A DNA stretch of 33,721 nt from an uncultured Granulosicoccaceae bacterium (lineage in GTDB: Bacteria; Pseudomonadota; Gammaproteobacteria; Granulosicoccales; Granulosicoccaceae): assembly GCA_938003855.1 (NCBI GenBank), contig CALKXD010000213.1, positions 1 through 33,721 of the forward strand, read 5' to 3'. A program made the translations under genes and the position numbers. Position 1 is the first letter of the stretch; every line of letters starts with the position of its first letter. Below the pieces are notes generated by a model. The model saw nothing but the letters and a program-made list of their open reading frames with translations, had not been told where the DNA came from and did no database searches. This document shows positions 26,070-33,721 of the stretch, piece after piece.

Positions 26070-26601
26070 GCTGTTGTCTCCGATGGGATCTGTTGAATTC
26101 TGAAAGTGCGTCACTGCATAGCGCGTGCGCGAACGGTGCATGGAAGGTGCCGAATACGGCCAATCGGTCAACTATTCAACCGGATCACTGATCGTAATCG
26201 CTCACTCGACCCGGCAGACATCTGTGCGCGCCGCTCGCAGGCAAGCAACCGGCCACTGTCAGAGGTTGCGCCGACAGCACTTTTAACTGCCCCTATTGTA
26301 CTGGCTTAGCGGACCGGTAACGGCAATTGTTAGTTGATGCTCACAATTACAGGTCGTCATTTTGATGACGCCTGAGCATAGCCGCCCATGCTGATTCTGA
26401 CACTACATCACTACCCGGTTAGCGGGCTTTAGACACCACGGGTGCGCTCACGTGCCGTGCAAACCTGCCTGCCGGGGCTACATCCTGATACATCTTGGCG
26501 CCGCCCGAAAACCATAATTAGCCGCACGACTGGCAAAGCATCAACGCTCTGCCACTCGTCACTGACACACTCTATGGGAACGGTAACGTGAGGTTGACAA
26601 C
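26070..26601. other. Divergent non-coding region between clpP paralog and peptidase gene
   Basis: About 530 bases with no supported gene; short frames here have no family resemblance. A hairpin lies at 26351-26373 (cgtcat tttg atgacg, extended by agg/cct around one bulged T). Both flanking genes are transcribed away from this region, so it must hold two promoters, but I cannot assign their boxes with confidence. Confidence 0.5.
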
Positions 26602-28035
26602 ATGATGGAATCATCCACAAAAACAGGATTCGCCGCTCTGGCACTACTGCTCATCAGTGGCTGCGACAGCGATAATAAAGTAACTACCGCCGCACCACTT
26701 GACTGGCAAATCTGCGAGGCAACAGAGGCACTGCAATGCAGCACACTGGAGGTGCCAATGATTCACGGCGACGCCGGTGGTGAAAAAATCACTCTGGCCC
26801 TGAACCGGTTGCCGGCAACCGGAACGACACCGCTCGGCAGCCTTGTGTTCAACCCGGGTGGACCCGGCGGCTCCGGTTTGCAACTGATCGAAGCCCTGCA
26901 GCAGGACAACATCGTTCCCGATGCCATCCGCGCCGCCTATCATCTGGTCAGTTTTGATCCGCGTGGTGTCGGCCAGAGCACACCCATCGACTGCGAAGAA
27001 GATGGCGTTGACAATCTAGACGACTACCCGGTAACACTGGCCGAGCTGCAAGCGATTGAACGCGGTATCACCGCTTATGCGACCACTTGCTTTGAAAAGA
27101 TCGGAGACTACCTGCTGCACGTCGGGTCACGCGCTGTGGTTCGCGATATGGAACTGATCCGCCAATCGCTGAGTGAACCCACACTTAATTTTCTAGGCTA
27201 TTCCTACGGTACCAGGCTGGCAGCATTATATGCACAGGACTATCCTGCGAAAGTCGGCCGTTTTATTCTCGACGGAAGTTTGCCCCCAACGCACGATACC
27301 GCCACTTTGTTTGGTGCATCACTGCCGGCGATGGAAGCCAACCTGCTGACCCTGGCTGACAGCTGCTCACAATTCAGCAGCTGTGATCCGGCCACTTATA
27401 AGCAGGCACTGGAATCACGTGTACAGACCCTGATCGACAATGGCGGTGAGCTGGAGCTGCAGATACTTAGCAGGCTGGTTATCGGCGCCGTGCAGTCACC
27501 GGAGATGATTCCCGCGGTTGCGCAGGCACTCTACGACTATTCACTGGCATGGAATGCAGGCAGTCTGCTGCAAATAGCTGACGATCTGGACCTTGGCGGC
27601 AACGGCGACGACGATGGCGATTCGATCACTATGGAATTTGCCGTTCTCTGTGCCGATGATGCCAGCAGACCTACTGCCACGGATGCCGAGGCACTTCGGG
27701 ATGACTTCAACCAGCGCAGCGATATATTTGCCGAACTACAACTGGCGTCGGCGCTGACCTGTGCCGGTTGGCCGGGTGCGGTTGATCCGTTGCCGGAGAT
27801 CAGCACCAGCCAGGCGCCACCGACACTGGTGATAGGCGGACCCACCGATACACAAACCATACTGCCGTGGAGCGAGCAAATGGCCACTGCCATCGGTGGT
27901 CACTTCCTGCGGTCCGAGCACCTTGGCCACACGACCGTGTTCAGCCGGCAGAATCAGTGTACGGACGCCGCCGCTATAGATTTTCTGCTCAATGGCACGC
28001 TGCCGGATAAAACCGTCTGTGCCGCTGATCTATAA
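26602..28035 (+). CDS. Secreted lipoprotein alpha/beta hydrolase, tripeptidyl aminopeptidase (S33/TAP) type
   Basis: 477 residues with a lipoprotein signal peptide (ALALLLISGC; lipid-modified Cys21). The catalytic fold shows FNPGGPGGSG (oxyanion region, 83-92), SFDPRGVGQST, and the nucleophile elbow FLGYSYGTR with Ser201. An Asp in the GGPTDTQT region and His443 in EHLGHTTV complete the likely triad. Cysteines at 38, 46, 131, 163 and later fit an exported, disulfide-bonded enzyme. The C-terminal TAP-like domain ends the protein. The family removes N-terminal tri- or dipeptides or hydrolyses small esters outside the cytoplasm. The ATG at 26602 follows GAGGT; a second ATG one codon later is possible. 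It appears monocistronic. Confidence 0.9.
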   Translation: MMESSTKTGFAALALLLISGCDSDNKVTTAAPLDWQICEATEALQCSTLEVPMIHGDAGGEKITLALNRLPATGTTPLGSLVFNPGGPGGSGLQLIEALQQDNIVPDAIRAAYHLVSFDPRGVGQSTPIDCEEDGVDNLDDYPVTLAELQAIERGITAYATTCFEKIGDYLLHVGSRAVVRDMELIRQSLSEPTLNFLGYSYGTRLAALYAQDYPAKVGRFILDGSLPPTHDTATLFGASLPAMEANLLTLADSCSQFSSCDPATYKQALESRVQTLIDNGGELELQILSRLVIGAVQSPEMIPAVAQALYDYSLAWNAGSLLQIADDLDLGGNGDDDGDSITMEFAVLCADDASRPTATDAEALRDDFNQRSDIFAELQLASALTCAGWPGAVDPLPEISTSQAPPTLVIGGPTDTQTILPWSEQMATAIGGHFLRSEHLGHTTVFSRQNQCTDAAAIDFLLNGTLPDKTVCAADL

Positions 28036-28053
28036 CGCATTTAATACGATGCC

Positions 28054-28082
28054 CCGGCAGAGGCTGCTAATACCTCTGCCGG
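28054..28082 (+). terminator. Hairpin after the peptidase gene
   Basis: ccggcagagg (28054-28063) pairs perfectly with cctctgccgg (28073-28082) around a 9-base loop, 18 bases after the stop codon. The following bases are caaaaatc, so there is no T tail for plus-strand transcription. It may be a factor-dependent terminator or an mRNA 3' end stabiliser. Confidence 0.5.
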
Positions 28083-28263
28083 CAAAAATCAAACACTGAC
28101 AAAAACCTGCTGCACCTCAGTCGCCTCCGGACGCCGTTTGATTTCCGTTGAAACGTACCAGAGTTATCCCGCGTTCCCCTACAGCACCAATGCAAATCTA
28201 TTCCATCGCTGGCAGCCCCCATGGAACAGGCAAGTCTGGCGCTGGTAGTAGAGTGAGGAATCA

Positions 28264-28295
28264 CTGCTTGAAATCGGCGCTTCTATTTCAAGCAG
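28264..28295. terminator. Perfect 11-bp hairpin downstream of the minus-strand gene at 28321
   Basis: ctgcttgaaat (28264-28274) and atttcaagcag (28285-28295) are exact reverse complements with a 10-base loop. It sits 26 bases past the stop of the minus-strand gene and about 230 bases past the plus-strand peptidase gene, in a convergent gap. No T run follows on either strand, so its role as terminator is tentative. Confidence 0.45.
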
Positions 28296-28320
28296 CGCTG
28301 CTCAGTGGATCTGCCCCCCA

Positions 28321-29028
28321 TCAGGTGGGTTCGGCAATACGCAGCCGCAGATAGTCGACTTCAATATCGACCGTCACAGCGATCATGAACTCAAACACTT
28401 CAACCGCGCGCGCAGGTTCGAGATCATAGTGCTCTGCCAGATTCGCCGCGAGCTGAAGTACTTTTTCCTCCCGATCCTTGCGTACTATAAACTCGAGCAT
28501 TTGATCGCGATCACCGCCGGTCTCGCGAAATGCGTCGGGCATTTCAAGAAACTTGGATTCCGCCACCAGCTTGCCTAAATTGACGCGCTCCATCATCGCC
28601 AGCAAGGCGGCGACATCCGCTGTGACGGTTTCACCGTAGGTATTTCTGTTGTCACCAACGGGACAGGCACGCACCACCCACTGGCGGTAAAATTCAATAA
28701 TGCGAGCACCAACGCCGCTGGGCATTGACCGCACCGGGCTTGCCGGGGCTTCCCGTGCAATCACGCGCTGAACATCAGACACGTCGCTGTAGGCGTCCTG
28801 CGCGGCAAAGGAATAACGCCCTAACTCTGCATGGCAGCGTTCAATTTGCGCCAACTCATAGTGCAACAGAGACTGCCCGGGTCGGGCCGTCACCAGGCCC
28901 GGCTCATACACCGCTGCATTGCTGGAGAAGCGGGTGCGTTTTTTCAGTGCAATAATTATCTCGTTAGCAAGAATATCGAGGCCGGGCCGGATGGTGGCTT
29001 GCAGGTCGAGGTCTGGATGAATAGCCAT
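28321..29028 (-). CDS. Helical protein with chorismate-mutase-like features, function unknown
   Basis: 235 residues from the ATG at 29026-29028; the frame is open 27 codons further to an ATG at 29107, and neither start has a clear ribosome-binding site. It seems all-helical. The N-terminal segment (LDILANEIIIALKKRTRFSSNAAVYEPG) and the C-terminal segment (AANLAEHYDLEPARAVEVFEFMIAVTVDIEVDYL) resemble helices 1 and 3 of AroQ-type chorismate mutases. The protein is over twice the length of a minimal mutase, and I cannot place all active-site Arg/Lys residues. The assignment is therefore weak. It is divergent from the sugar-acid operon with a 147-base gap, so the two could share control. No signal peptide is seen. 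Confidence 0.6.
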   Translation of the reverse strand: MAIHPDLDLQATIRPGLDILANEIIIALKKRTRFSSNAAVYEPGLVTARPGQSLLHYELAQIERCHAELGRYSFAAQDAYSDVSDVQRVIAREAPASPVRSMPSGVGARIIEFYRQWVVRACPVGDNRNTYGETVTADVAALLAMMERVNLGKLVAESKFLEMPDAFRETGGDRDQMLEFIVRKDREEKVLQLAANLAEHYDLEPARAVEVFEFMIAVTVDIEVDYLRLRIAEPT

Positions 29029-29175
29029 AGGTTTTTCGTCGTCTGGAAGACAAGAGCATCCACCACAGCTCAGCATGCCGTCAAGTCTGATCGACGCCCG
29101 ACCGTACATCCCCTGTTGTCGGAAACCCTGCCGCGCTGTTACTCTGCGTAGTCAGATTTGGCCATTGGAGGAACC

Positions 29176-30954
29176 GTGAGCGAGCCTAAAAATTTCAAGC
29201 GACGCAGCCAGGCATGGTTTGACAACCCTGCCAACCCGTCGATGACCGCACTCTATGTTGAACGCTACCTCAACTACGGACTGACTCGCGAGGAACTGCA
29301 GTCCGGCAAACCGGTAATCGGCATCGCCCAGACCGGCAGCGATCTGTCGCCGTGCAACCGCGCTCACATCGAAAACGCCAAGCGGGTGCGCGAAGGCATT
29401 CGCGAAGCCGGAGGTATCGCCATTGAGTTTCCGGTCCACCCGATTCAGGAAACCTCACGCCGCCCGACCGCTGCGATTGACCGGAATCTGGCCTACATCG
29501 GACTGGTTGAAATTCTGCATGGTTATCCGCTCGACGGTGTGGTGCTGACCACTGGCTGCGATAAAACCACCCCCGCCTGCCTGATGGCGGCGGCCACCGC
29601 AAACCTGCCGGCCATCGTGCTGTCGGGCGGGCCGATGCTCGATGGCTGGCACGACGGCAAACTGGCCGGGTCCGGCACCATTGTCTGGGCATCCAGATTG
29701 AAGCTCGCTGCCGGTGAAATCGACTACGACGAATTCATGGATATCACGGCATCCGCGGCGCCGTCACCGGGACACTGCAATACCATGGGTACGGCATCCA
29801 CCATGAATGCGCTGGCCGAGGGCCTGGGTATGTCATTACCCGGCTGCGCGGCAATTCCGGCGCCCTACCGCGAACGACTGCAAATAGCCTATGAAACCGG
29901 CAAGCGCATCGTCGAGATGGTCGACGAAAACCTCACACCGTCAAAGATCATGACACGCGCAGCCTTTGAAAATACCATTGCGCTGAATTCGGCTATCGGT
30001 GGCTCTACCAATGCCCCGATCCATGTGAACGCCATTGCTAAATGCATGGGCGTGCCGCTGTCAATTGAAGACTGGGAAACGCATGGCTACAAGGTGCCGC
30101 TGCTGGTCAATATGCAACCGGCCGGCGAATACCTCGGTGAGATGTTTCACCGCTCCGGCGGCGTGCCTGCGGTGATGGGTGAACTGCAGCGGGCCGGTCA
30201 GCTTAACGATGATGCACTGACCGTCAACGGCCGCTCAATGGCTGAAAACACCAGCGACAGTCACACCGCTGATGATCGCGTGATCAAGCGCTACGCAACC
30301 CCAATGCGCGACAACGCGGGCTTTCTGGTGATGTCCGGTAACCTGTTTGATTCAGCCGTGCTGAAGTCCAGCGTGATCAGCGAGGATTTTGCCGACCGAT
30401 TTCTGCGCAAGCCCGGCAGCGAAGGTGTGTTCGAAGGCCGCGCTATCGTCTTTGAAGGCTCGGAAGACTATCACGATCGACTCAATGATCCCGCACTGAA
30501 CATCGACGCCGATTGCATTCTGGTGATGCGCGGTTCCGGACCAATCGGCTGGCCGGGGTCGGCAGAAGTGGTCAACATGCAGCCACCGGATGCATTAATC
30601 AAAGCTGGAATATCAGAGCTACCCTGCATTGGCGATGGCCGTCAGTCAGGCACCTCTGCGAGTCCGTCAATACTGAACGCCTCTCCTGAGTCCGCAGTCG
30701 GTGGCGGGCTCTCACTGCTTGAGACAAATGACATTATTCGCATCGATATGAACCAGCGACGGGTCGATATGCTGGTGGATGAAACCGAACTGGAAGCGCG
30801 GCGCGCGCAACTGACGATCAGCTATCCACCAGACCAAACGCCCTGGCAGAATATCTATCGCAGCCATGTCGGGCAACTGGCGCACGGCGCCTGCGTTGAA
30901 CTCGCCGAGGCTTACCACAACGTTTGTGAAGACTTGCCACGGCACAACCACTAG
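29176..30954 (+). CDS. xylD: IlvD/Edd-family sugar-acid dehydratase, D-xylonate dehydratase-like
   Basis: 592 residues. Members of this branch remove water from aldonic acids such as D-xylonate or L-arabinonate to give 2-keto-3-deoxy acids, using an iron-sulfur cluster and Mg. Cluster ligands Cys60 (DLSPCNR), Cys128 (TTGCDKTTPA) and Cys201 (GHCNTMGTAS) fall at the numbers I recall for Caulobacter xylonate dehydratase. IGWPGSAEVVNMQPP, GDGRQSGTSASPSILNASPESAVGGGL and the ending LPRHNH also match that enzyme closely. Lys130 is the expected active-site lysine. The start is GTG 29176, placed by GGAGG four bases upstream; a TTG at 29158 would add six residues and include that site. It leads an operon with denD-like and uxaA-like genes, so the true substrate may differ from xylonate. 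Confidence 0.88.
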   Translation: MSEPKNFKRRSQAWFDNPANPSMTALYVERYLNYGLTREELQSGKPVIGIAQTGSDLSPCNRAHIENAKRVREGIREAGGIAIEFPVHPIQETSRRPTAAIDRNLAYIGLVEILHGYPLDGVVLTTGCDKTTPACLMAAATANLPAIVLSGGPMLDGWHDGKLAGSGTIVWASRLKLAAGEIDYDEFMDITASAAPSPGHCNTMGTASTMNALAEGLGMSLPGCAAIPAPYRERLQIAYETGKRIVEMVDENLTPSKIMTRAAFENTIALNSAIGGSTNAPIHVNAIAKCMGVPLSIEDWETHGYKVPLLVNMQPAGEYLGEMFHRSGGVPAVMGELQRAGQLNDDALTVNGRSMAENTSDSHTADDRVIKRYATPMRDNAGFLVMSGNLFDSAVLKSSVISEDFADRFLRKPGSEGVFEGRAIVFEGSEDYHDRLNDPALNIDADCILVMRGSGPIGWPGSAEVVNMQPPDALIKAGISELPCIGDGRQSGTSASPSILNASPESAVGGGLSLLETNDIIRIDMNQRRVDMLVDETELEARRAQLTISYPPDQTPWQNIYRSHVGQLAHGACVELAEAYHNVCEDLPRHNH

Positions 30955-31008
30955 CCGTCATCAGCAATTGGCTATCACAATCAAGCAACACGCAGTCTAG
31001 AGAAACAA

Positions 31009-32010
31009 ATGAACATACTAATTACCGGCGGTGCCGGTTTCGTCGGACAACGCCTTGCAATGGAATGCCTGCAGCGCGGAAACCTGCAACTCGACGGCAA
31101 GCCGTCCCCGCCGATCACAAAAATTTTACTGGCCGACAACGCCGAACCACCCTTCTGGCACGACGGCTTGCGCGAGCACCCGCTGGTCACCTCAAGTTTT
31201 GGCGATATCAGCGACGAGGCTTACGTCAAGTCGCTGTTCGCCGAAGAAATTCACGCGGTATTTCACCTTGCCTCTATTGTCAGTGGACACGGTGAAACCG
31301 ACTTCGATCTAGCCATGCGCGTCAACCTGGACGGTACCCGCTATTTGTTTGAAGCAACCCGGGCGCAGCAAAACAACGCACGGGTGGTGTTCACCAGTTC
31401 GGTGGCTGCTTTCGGGGGCGACGCCATGCCGGACACGGTCAGCGACTACTCCAAGCAAACGCCAATGACCACCTACGGTATGACAAAAGTCATTGGTGAG
31501 CTATTAGTCAATGACTACAGTCGCAAGGGTTTTTTCGACGGCCGCAGCGCACGCCTGCCAACGGTTATTGTACGACCCGGAAAACCGAATCTGGCCGCCT
31601 CCAGCTTTGTCAGTGGTTTGTTTCGCGAACCACTCAACGGCGAGCCCTGTGTGATTCCGGTTGACCCGTCGCAACTGATGCCGGTACTTGGCTATCGCAG
31701 TATCATCAACGGGATTATCAAGCTGGCCGAATTACCTGCCGCCGATCTCGGCACAGACCGCGGCGTCGGCCTGCCAGCTTTCAATGCCACGGTCCAGGAA
31801 CTCATGGACGCTTTGAAAAATGTCGCCGGCAACCGCCACCTGGGCGAGCACATTTTGAAAAAAGATGACACCATCGCAAAAATCTGCGCCGGCTGGCCGC
31901 AGCAGGCCGATACCGCTCGCGGTATTGAACTCGGGCTGCCGATAGAAGATTCTATAGAAGACATCGTCGCCAACTATATTGAAGACTATCTGGAAGGTGC
32001 GAGCACATGA
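31009..32010 (+). CDS. denD: NAD-dependent epimerase/dehydratase family, D-erythronate dehydrogenase (DenD)-like
   Basis: 333 residues of extended-SDR type. NAD motif TGGAGFVG (6-13), acidic Asp43 after the second strand, HLASIVSG, Ser130/Ser131 (FTSSVAAFG), and catalytic Tyr156/Lys160 (YGMTK). The segment ARLPTVIVRPGKPNLAASSFVSGLFREPLNGE is characteristic of the DenD group, which oxidises C2 of D-erythronate to the 2-keto acid. Relatives act on other sugar acids. It starts 54 bases after the dehydratase and overlaps the next gene in ATGA. Co-occurrence with two dehydratases suggests a combined oxidation and dehydration pathway for an aldonic or aldaric acid. The symbol reflects family, not proven substrate. 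Confidence 0.8.
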   Translation: MNILITGGAGFVGQRLAMECLQRGNLQLDGKPSPPITKILLADNAEPPFWHDGLREHPLVTSSFGDISDEAYVKSLFAEEIHAVFHLASIVSGHGETDFDLAMRVNLDGTRYLFEATRAQQNNARVVFTSSVAAFGGDAMPDTVSDYSKQTPMTTYGMTKVIGELLVNDYSRKGFFDGRSARLPTVIVRPGKPNLAASSFVSGLFREPLNGEPCVIPVDPSQLMPVLGYRSIINGIIKLAELPAADLGTDRGVGLPAFNATVQELMDALKNVAGNRHLGEHILKKDDTIAKICAGWPQQADTARGIELGLPIEDSIEDIVANYIEDYLEGAST

Positions 32011-33566
32011 CTGATGACATAATCAATATTAACTGGCACAAAAAACCCGACCAAAGCGTCGGTTTTATCAAGCTTACCGAAAAAGACAATGTTGCCGTTG
32101 CATTGCGCACCATCAATGCCGAAGAAACCATAAACGATATCACTACCCGCCAGGAGATCCCCAGTGGCCACAAGCTCGCCTTGCAGGATATTGCGACTGG
32201 TGAGCAGGTAATTAAATACTCACAGGTGATCGGCTATGCCAGCACAGATATTAAAACCGGCGATCACATCCACACCCAAAATATTGAGTTTCGTTTAACA
32301 GACCACAACTACGAGTATTGCGTCGACAACGAAGCACCGGAGGTCTTGCCACTGGAGTCCAGAGCGCAATTTATGGGCTTTCAGCGCGCTGACGGTCAGG
32401 TCGGTACGCGCAACTTCATTGCCATCCTCGCAAGCGTTAACTGCTCCGCAACAGCGGTACAACATATCGCCAACGCTTTTACCCCTGAACTACTCGCCGA
32501 TTACCCCAACATTGATGGCGTGGTTGGCTTTTCCCACAGCACCGGTTGCGGGCTCGCAGATTCCGGGGACGGCTTCGACAACCTGCAGCGGGTGCTGTGG
32601 GGCTATGCACAGCATCCGAATGTCGCCGGTGTGCTGTTGGTCGGACTGGGCTGTGAGGTCAATCAGATCAGCTCACTGGTTGAGCAATATCATATGCAGC
32701 GTGGCCCGCTGCTACGCACCATGAATATCCAGTCGGTTGGTGGCCACACCAAAACGGTTGCGGCCGGTGTCGCTCGCATAAAAGAGATGCTGCCGGAAGC
32801 CAATAACTGCCAGCGCAGTTCCTGCCCGGCCTCTTCTCTGACTCTGGCACTGCAATGCGGGGGCTCCGATGCATGGTCGGGCATTACGGCAAACCCGGCG
32901 CTCGGCTATGCCGCTGATTTACTGGTTAAACACGGTGGCACCGCCGTGCTGGCCGAAACTCCTGAAGTCTATGGCGCCGAACATCTGTTAACACGCCGCG
33001 CGAGCGATGAGCCAACCGCAAAGAAACTGGTCGAACGCATCCTCTGGTGGGAAGACTATGTAGCCCGCAACGGCGGCTCAATGGACAACAATCCATCACC
33101 GGGTAATAAGCTCGGCGGGCTTACCACCATACTGGAGAAATCACTCGGTGCGGTCGCCAAAGGCGGTACCACTCGTCTTAACGGTGTCTATCGCTACGCT
33201 GAGAAAATTGACCGCAACGGCTTTGTTTTCATGGACAGCCCGGGCTACGACCCTGCATCAATCACCGGTGAAGTGGCGGGTGGTTGCAACCTGGTTGCTT
33301 TCACCACTGGTCGCGGCTCAACCTACGGATGTAAGCCGGCCCCAAGCATTAAAATTGCGACCAACACAGAGATGTATAATCGCATGACCGAAGACATGGA
33401 CATCAACGCCGGTCGCATCGTCACCGAAGGCGCGAGCATTACTGATGTCGGGGAAGAAATATTTGCAACGCTGTTATCCGTGGCCTCCGGAGCCCCTTCA
33501 CTGAGCGAGCAGCTCGGGCTCGGCGATCACGAATTCGTGCCCTGGCAGGTAGGCGCTACCATGTGA
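32007..33566 (+). CDS. uxaA: UxaA-family altronate/galactarate-type dehydratase (SAF plus UxaA domains)
   Basis: 519 residues. The N-terminal ~95 residues form the SAF domain (IPSGHKLALQDIATGEQV, GYASTDIKTGDHIHTQNIEF). The rest is the catalytic UxaA/GarD domain: GFQRADGQVGTRNF, SVNCSATAV, HSTGCGLADSGDG, LLVGLGCEVNQ, LQCGGSDAWSGITANPALG, ETPEVYGAEHLL and TTGRGSTYGCKPAPSIKIATN. Characterised members dehydrate D-altronate or D-galactarate using iron or another metal. The ATG overlaps the denD stop (ATGA), with GGAAGG upstream. The last bases GTGA overlap the next gene. Length is normal for the fused form. Which sugar acid is used is unknown. Confidence 0.88.
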   Translation: MTDDIININWHKKPDQSVGFIKLTEKDNVAVALRTINAEETINDITTRQEIPSGHKLALQDIATGEQVIKYSQVIGYASTDIKTGDHIHTQNIEFRLTDHNYEYCVDNEAPEVLPLESRAQFMGFQRADGQVGTRNFIAILASVNCSATAVQHIANAFTPELLADYPNIDGVVGFSHSTGCGLADSGDGFDNLQRVLWGYAQHPNVAGVLLVGLGCEVNQISSLVEQYHMQRGPLLRTMNIQSVGGHTKTVAAGVARIKEMLPEANNCQRSSCPASSLTLALQCGGSDAWSGITANPALGYAADLLVKHGGTAVLAETPEVYGAEHLLTRRASDEPTAKKLVERILWWEDYVARNGGSMDNNPSPGNKLGGLTTILEKSLGAVAKGGTTRLNGVYRYAEKIDRNGFVFMDSPGYDPASITGEVAGGCNLVAFTTGRGSTYGCKPAPSIKIATNTEMYNRMTEDMDINAGRIVTEGASITDVGEEIFATLLSVASGAPSLSEQLGLGDHEFVPWQVGATM

Positions 33567-33721
33567 AGACCTATATGGTAGTGGAACGATTTCACGACGG
33601 CTGCTACGAGCAGGTGTATGAACGCTTCAGTCAGCAGGGGCGCCTGTTACCGGACGGCCTGCACTACCTGGACTCCTGGAGTAACCGTGAACACAATCTT
33701 TGCTTTCAATTAATGCAAACC
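33563..33721 (+). CDS. DUF3303-like small protein, cut by window end
   Basis: A frame beginning GTG at 33563, overlapping the uxaA stop codon (GTGA), runs open through the last base and gives 53 residues starting VKTYMVVERFHDGCYEQVYE. The pattern MVVERF, then RGRLLP-like GRLLPDGLHYLDSW, then CFQLMQT matches the DUF3303 family of small proteins of unknown function. AGGTAGG lies about nine bases upstream. An ATG at 33575 is an alternative start. By position it is the fourth gene of the sugar-acid operon. The C terminus is outside the window. Confidence 0.75.
   Translation, partial: MKTYMVVERFHDGCYEQVYERFSQQGRLLPDGLHYLDSWSNREHNLCFQLMQT

Overview
The window (about 53-55% GC by eye, dense, modest intergenic gaps) looks like a chromosomal segment of a free-living marine heterotrophic gammaproteobacterium. 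An Asp-Thr-repeat FG-GAP surface protein of the kind I associate with Granulosicoccus-like bacteria sits beside osmolyte, carboxylate and sugar-acid catabolism genes that are common in marine copiotrophs. The taxonomic call is an inference. I see no rRNA, tRNA, CRISPR array, prophage or insertion sequence.

Layout. 1-1976: 3' part of an FG-GAP repeat protein gene preceded by an accgac hexamer array, with an apparent one-base frameshift in the array, ending at an intrinsic terminator. 2038-3904: a small DUF1059-like protein and, on the minus strand, a threonine aldolase. 4475-9483: four-gene plus-strand operon: SDR dehydrogenase, glycine-betaine-type (OpuAC) binding protein, a fused tandem permease and a ProV-like ATPase. 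9557-12323 (minus): epoxide hydrolase and a MocR-type regulator. 12664-15975: TRAP transporter in the order P-M-Q with a strong terminator-like hairpin between P and M. 16089-16885 (minus): a DeoR-family regulator broken by a frameshift in a C6 run and lacking a normal start codon. 17259-18428 (minus): 4-hydroxybenzoate 3-monooxygenase (pobA). 18554-20447 (minus): ECF sigma factor, small one-TM protein and signal peptidase I in one tight operon. 20827-23391: FAD oxidoreductase fused to a GcvT-like folate-binding module. 23807-25406: histidine kinase and single-domain response regulator. 25491-26069 (minus): ClpP paralog. 26602-28035: secreted lipoprotein peptidase of the tripeptidyl-aminopeptidase type. 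28321-29028 (minus): helical protein with a chorismate-mutase-like look. 29176-33721: sugar-acid operon (xylonate-dehydratase-like, erythronate-dehydrogenase-like, UxaA-type dehydratase, DUF3303 protein cut by the window end).

How the parts fit. Most of the window is uptake and oxidation of small organic solutes: a betaine-type ABC importer with its own dehydrogenase, a TRAP carboxylate importer next to a MocR regulator, a demethylating FAD/folate enzyme, an aromatic hydroxylase and a sugar-acid pathway. The rest is envelope and signalling: an ECF sigma operon that includes a signal peptidase, a two-component pair, a ClpP paralog and an exported peptidase.

Most worth checking: the ECF sigma/TM protein/signal peptidase operon with a possibly leaderless promoter; the XylD-DenD-UxaA-DUF3303 gene set, whose combined substrate is not obvious; the decayed DeoR regulator; and the frameshift inside the Asp-Thr repeat array. 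No wholly unknown system is proven here; these are the places where something new could sit.
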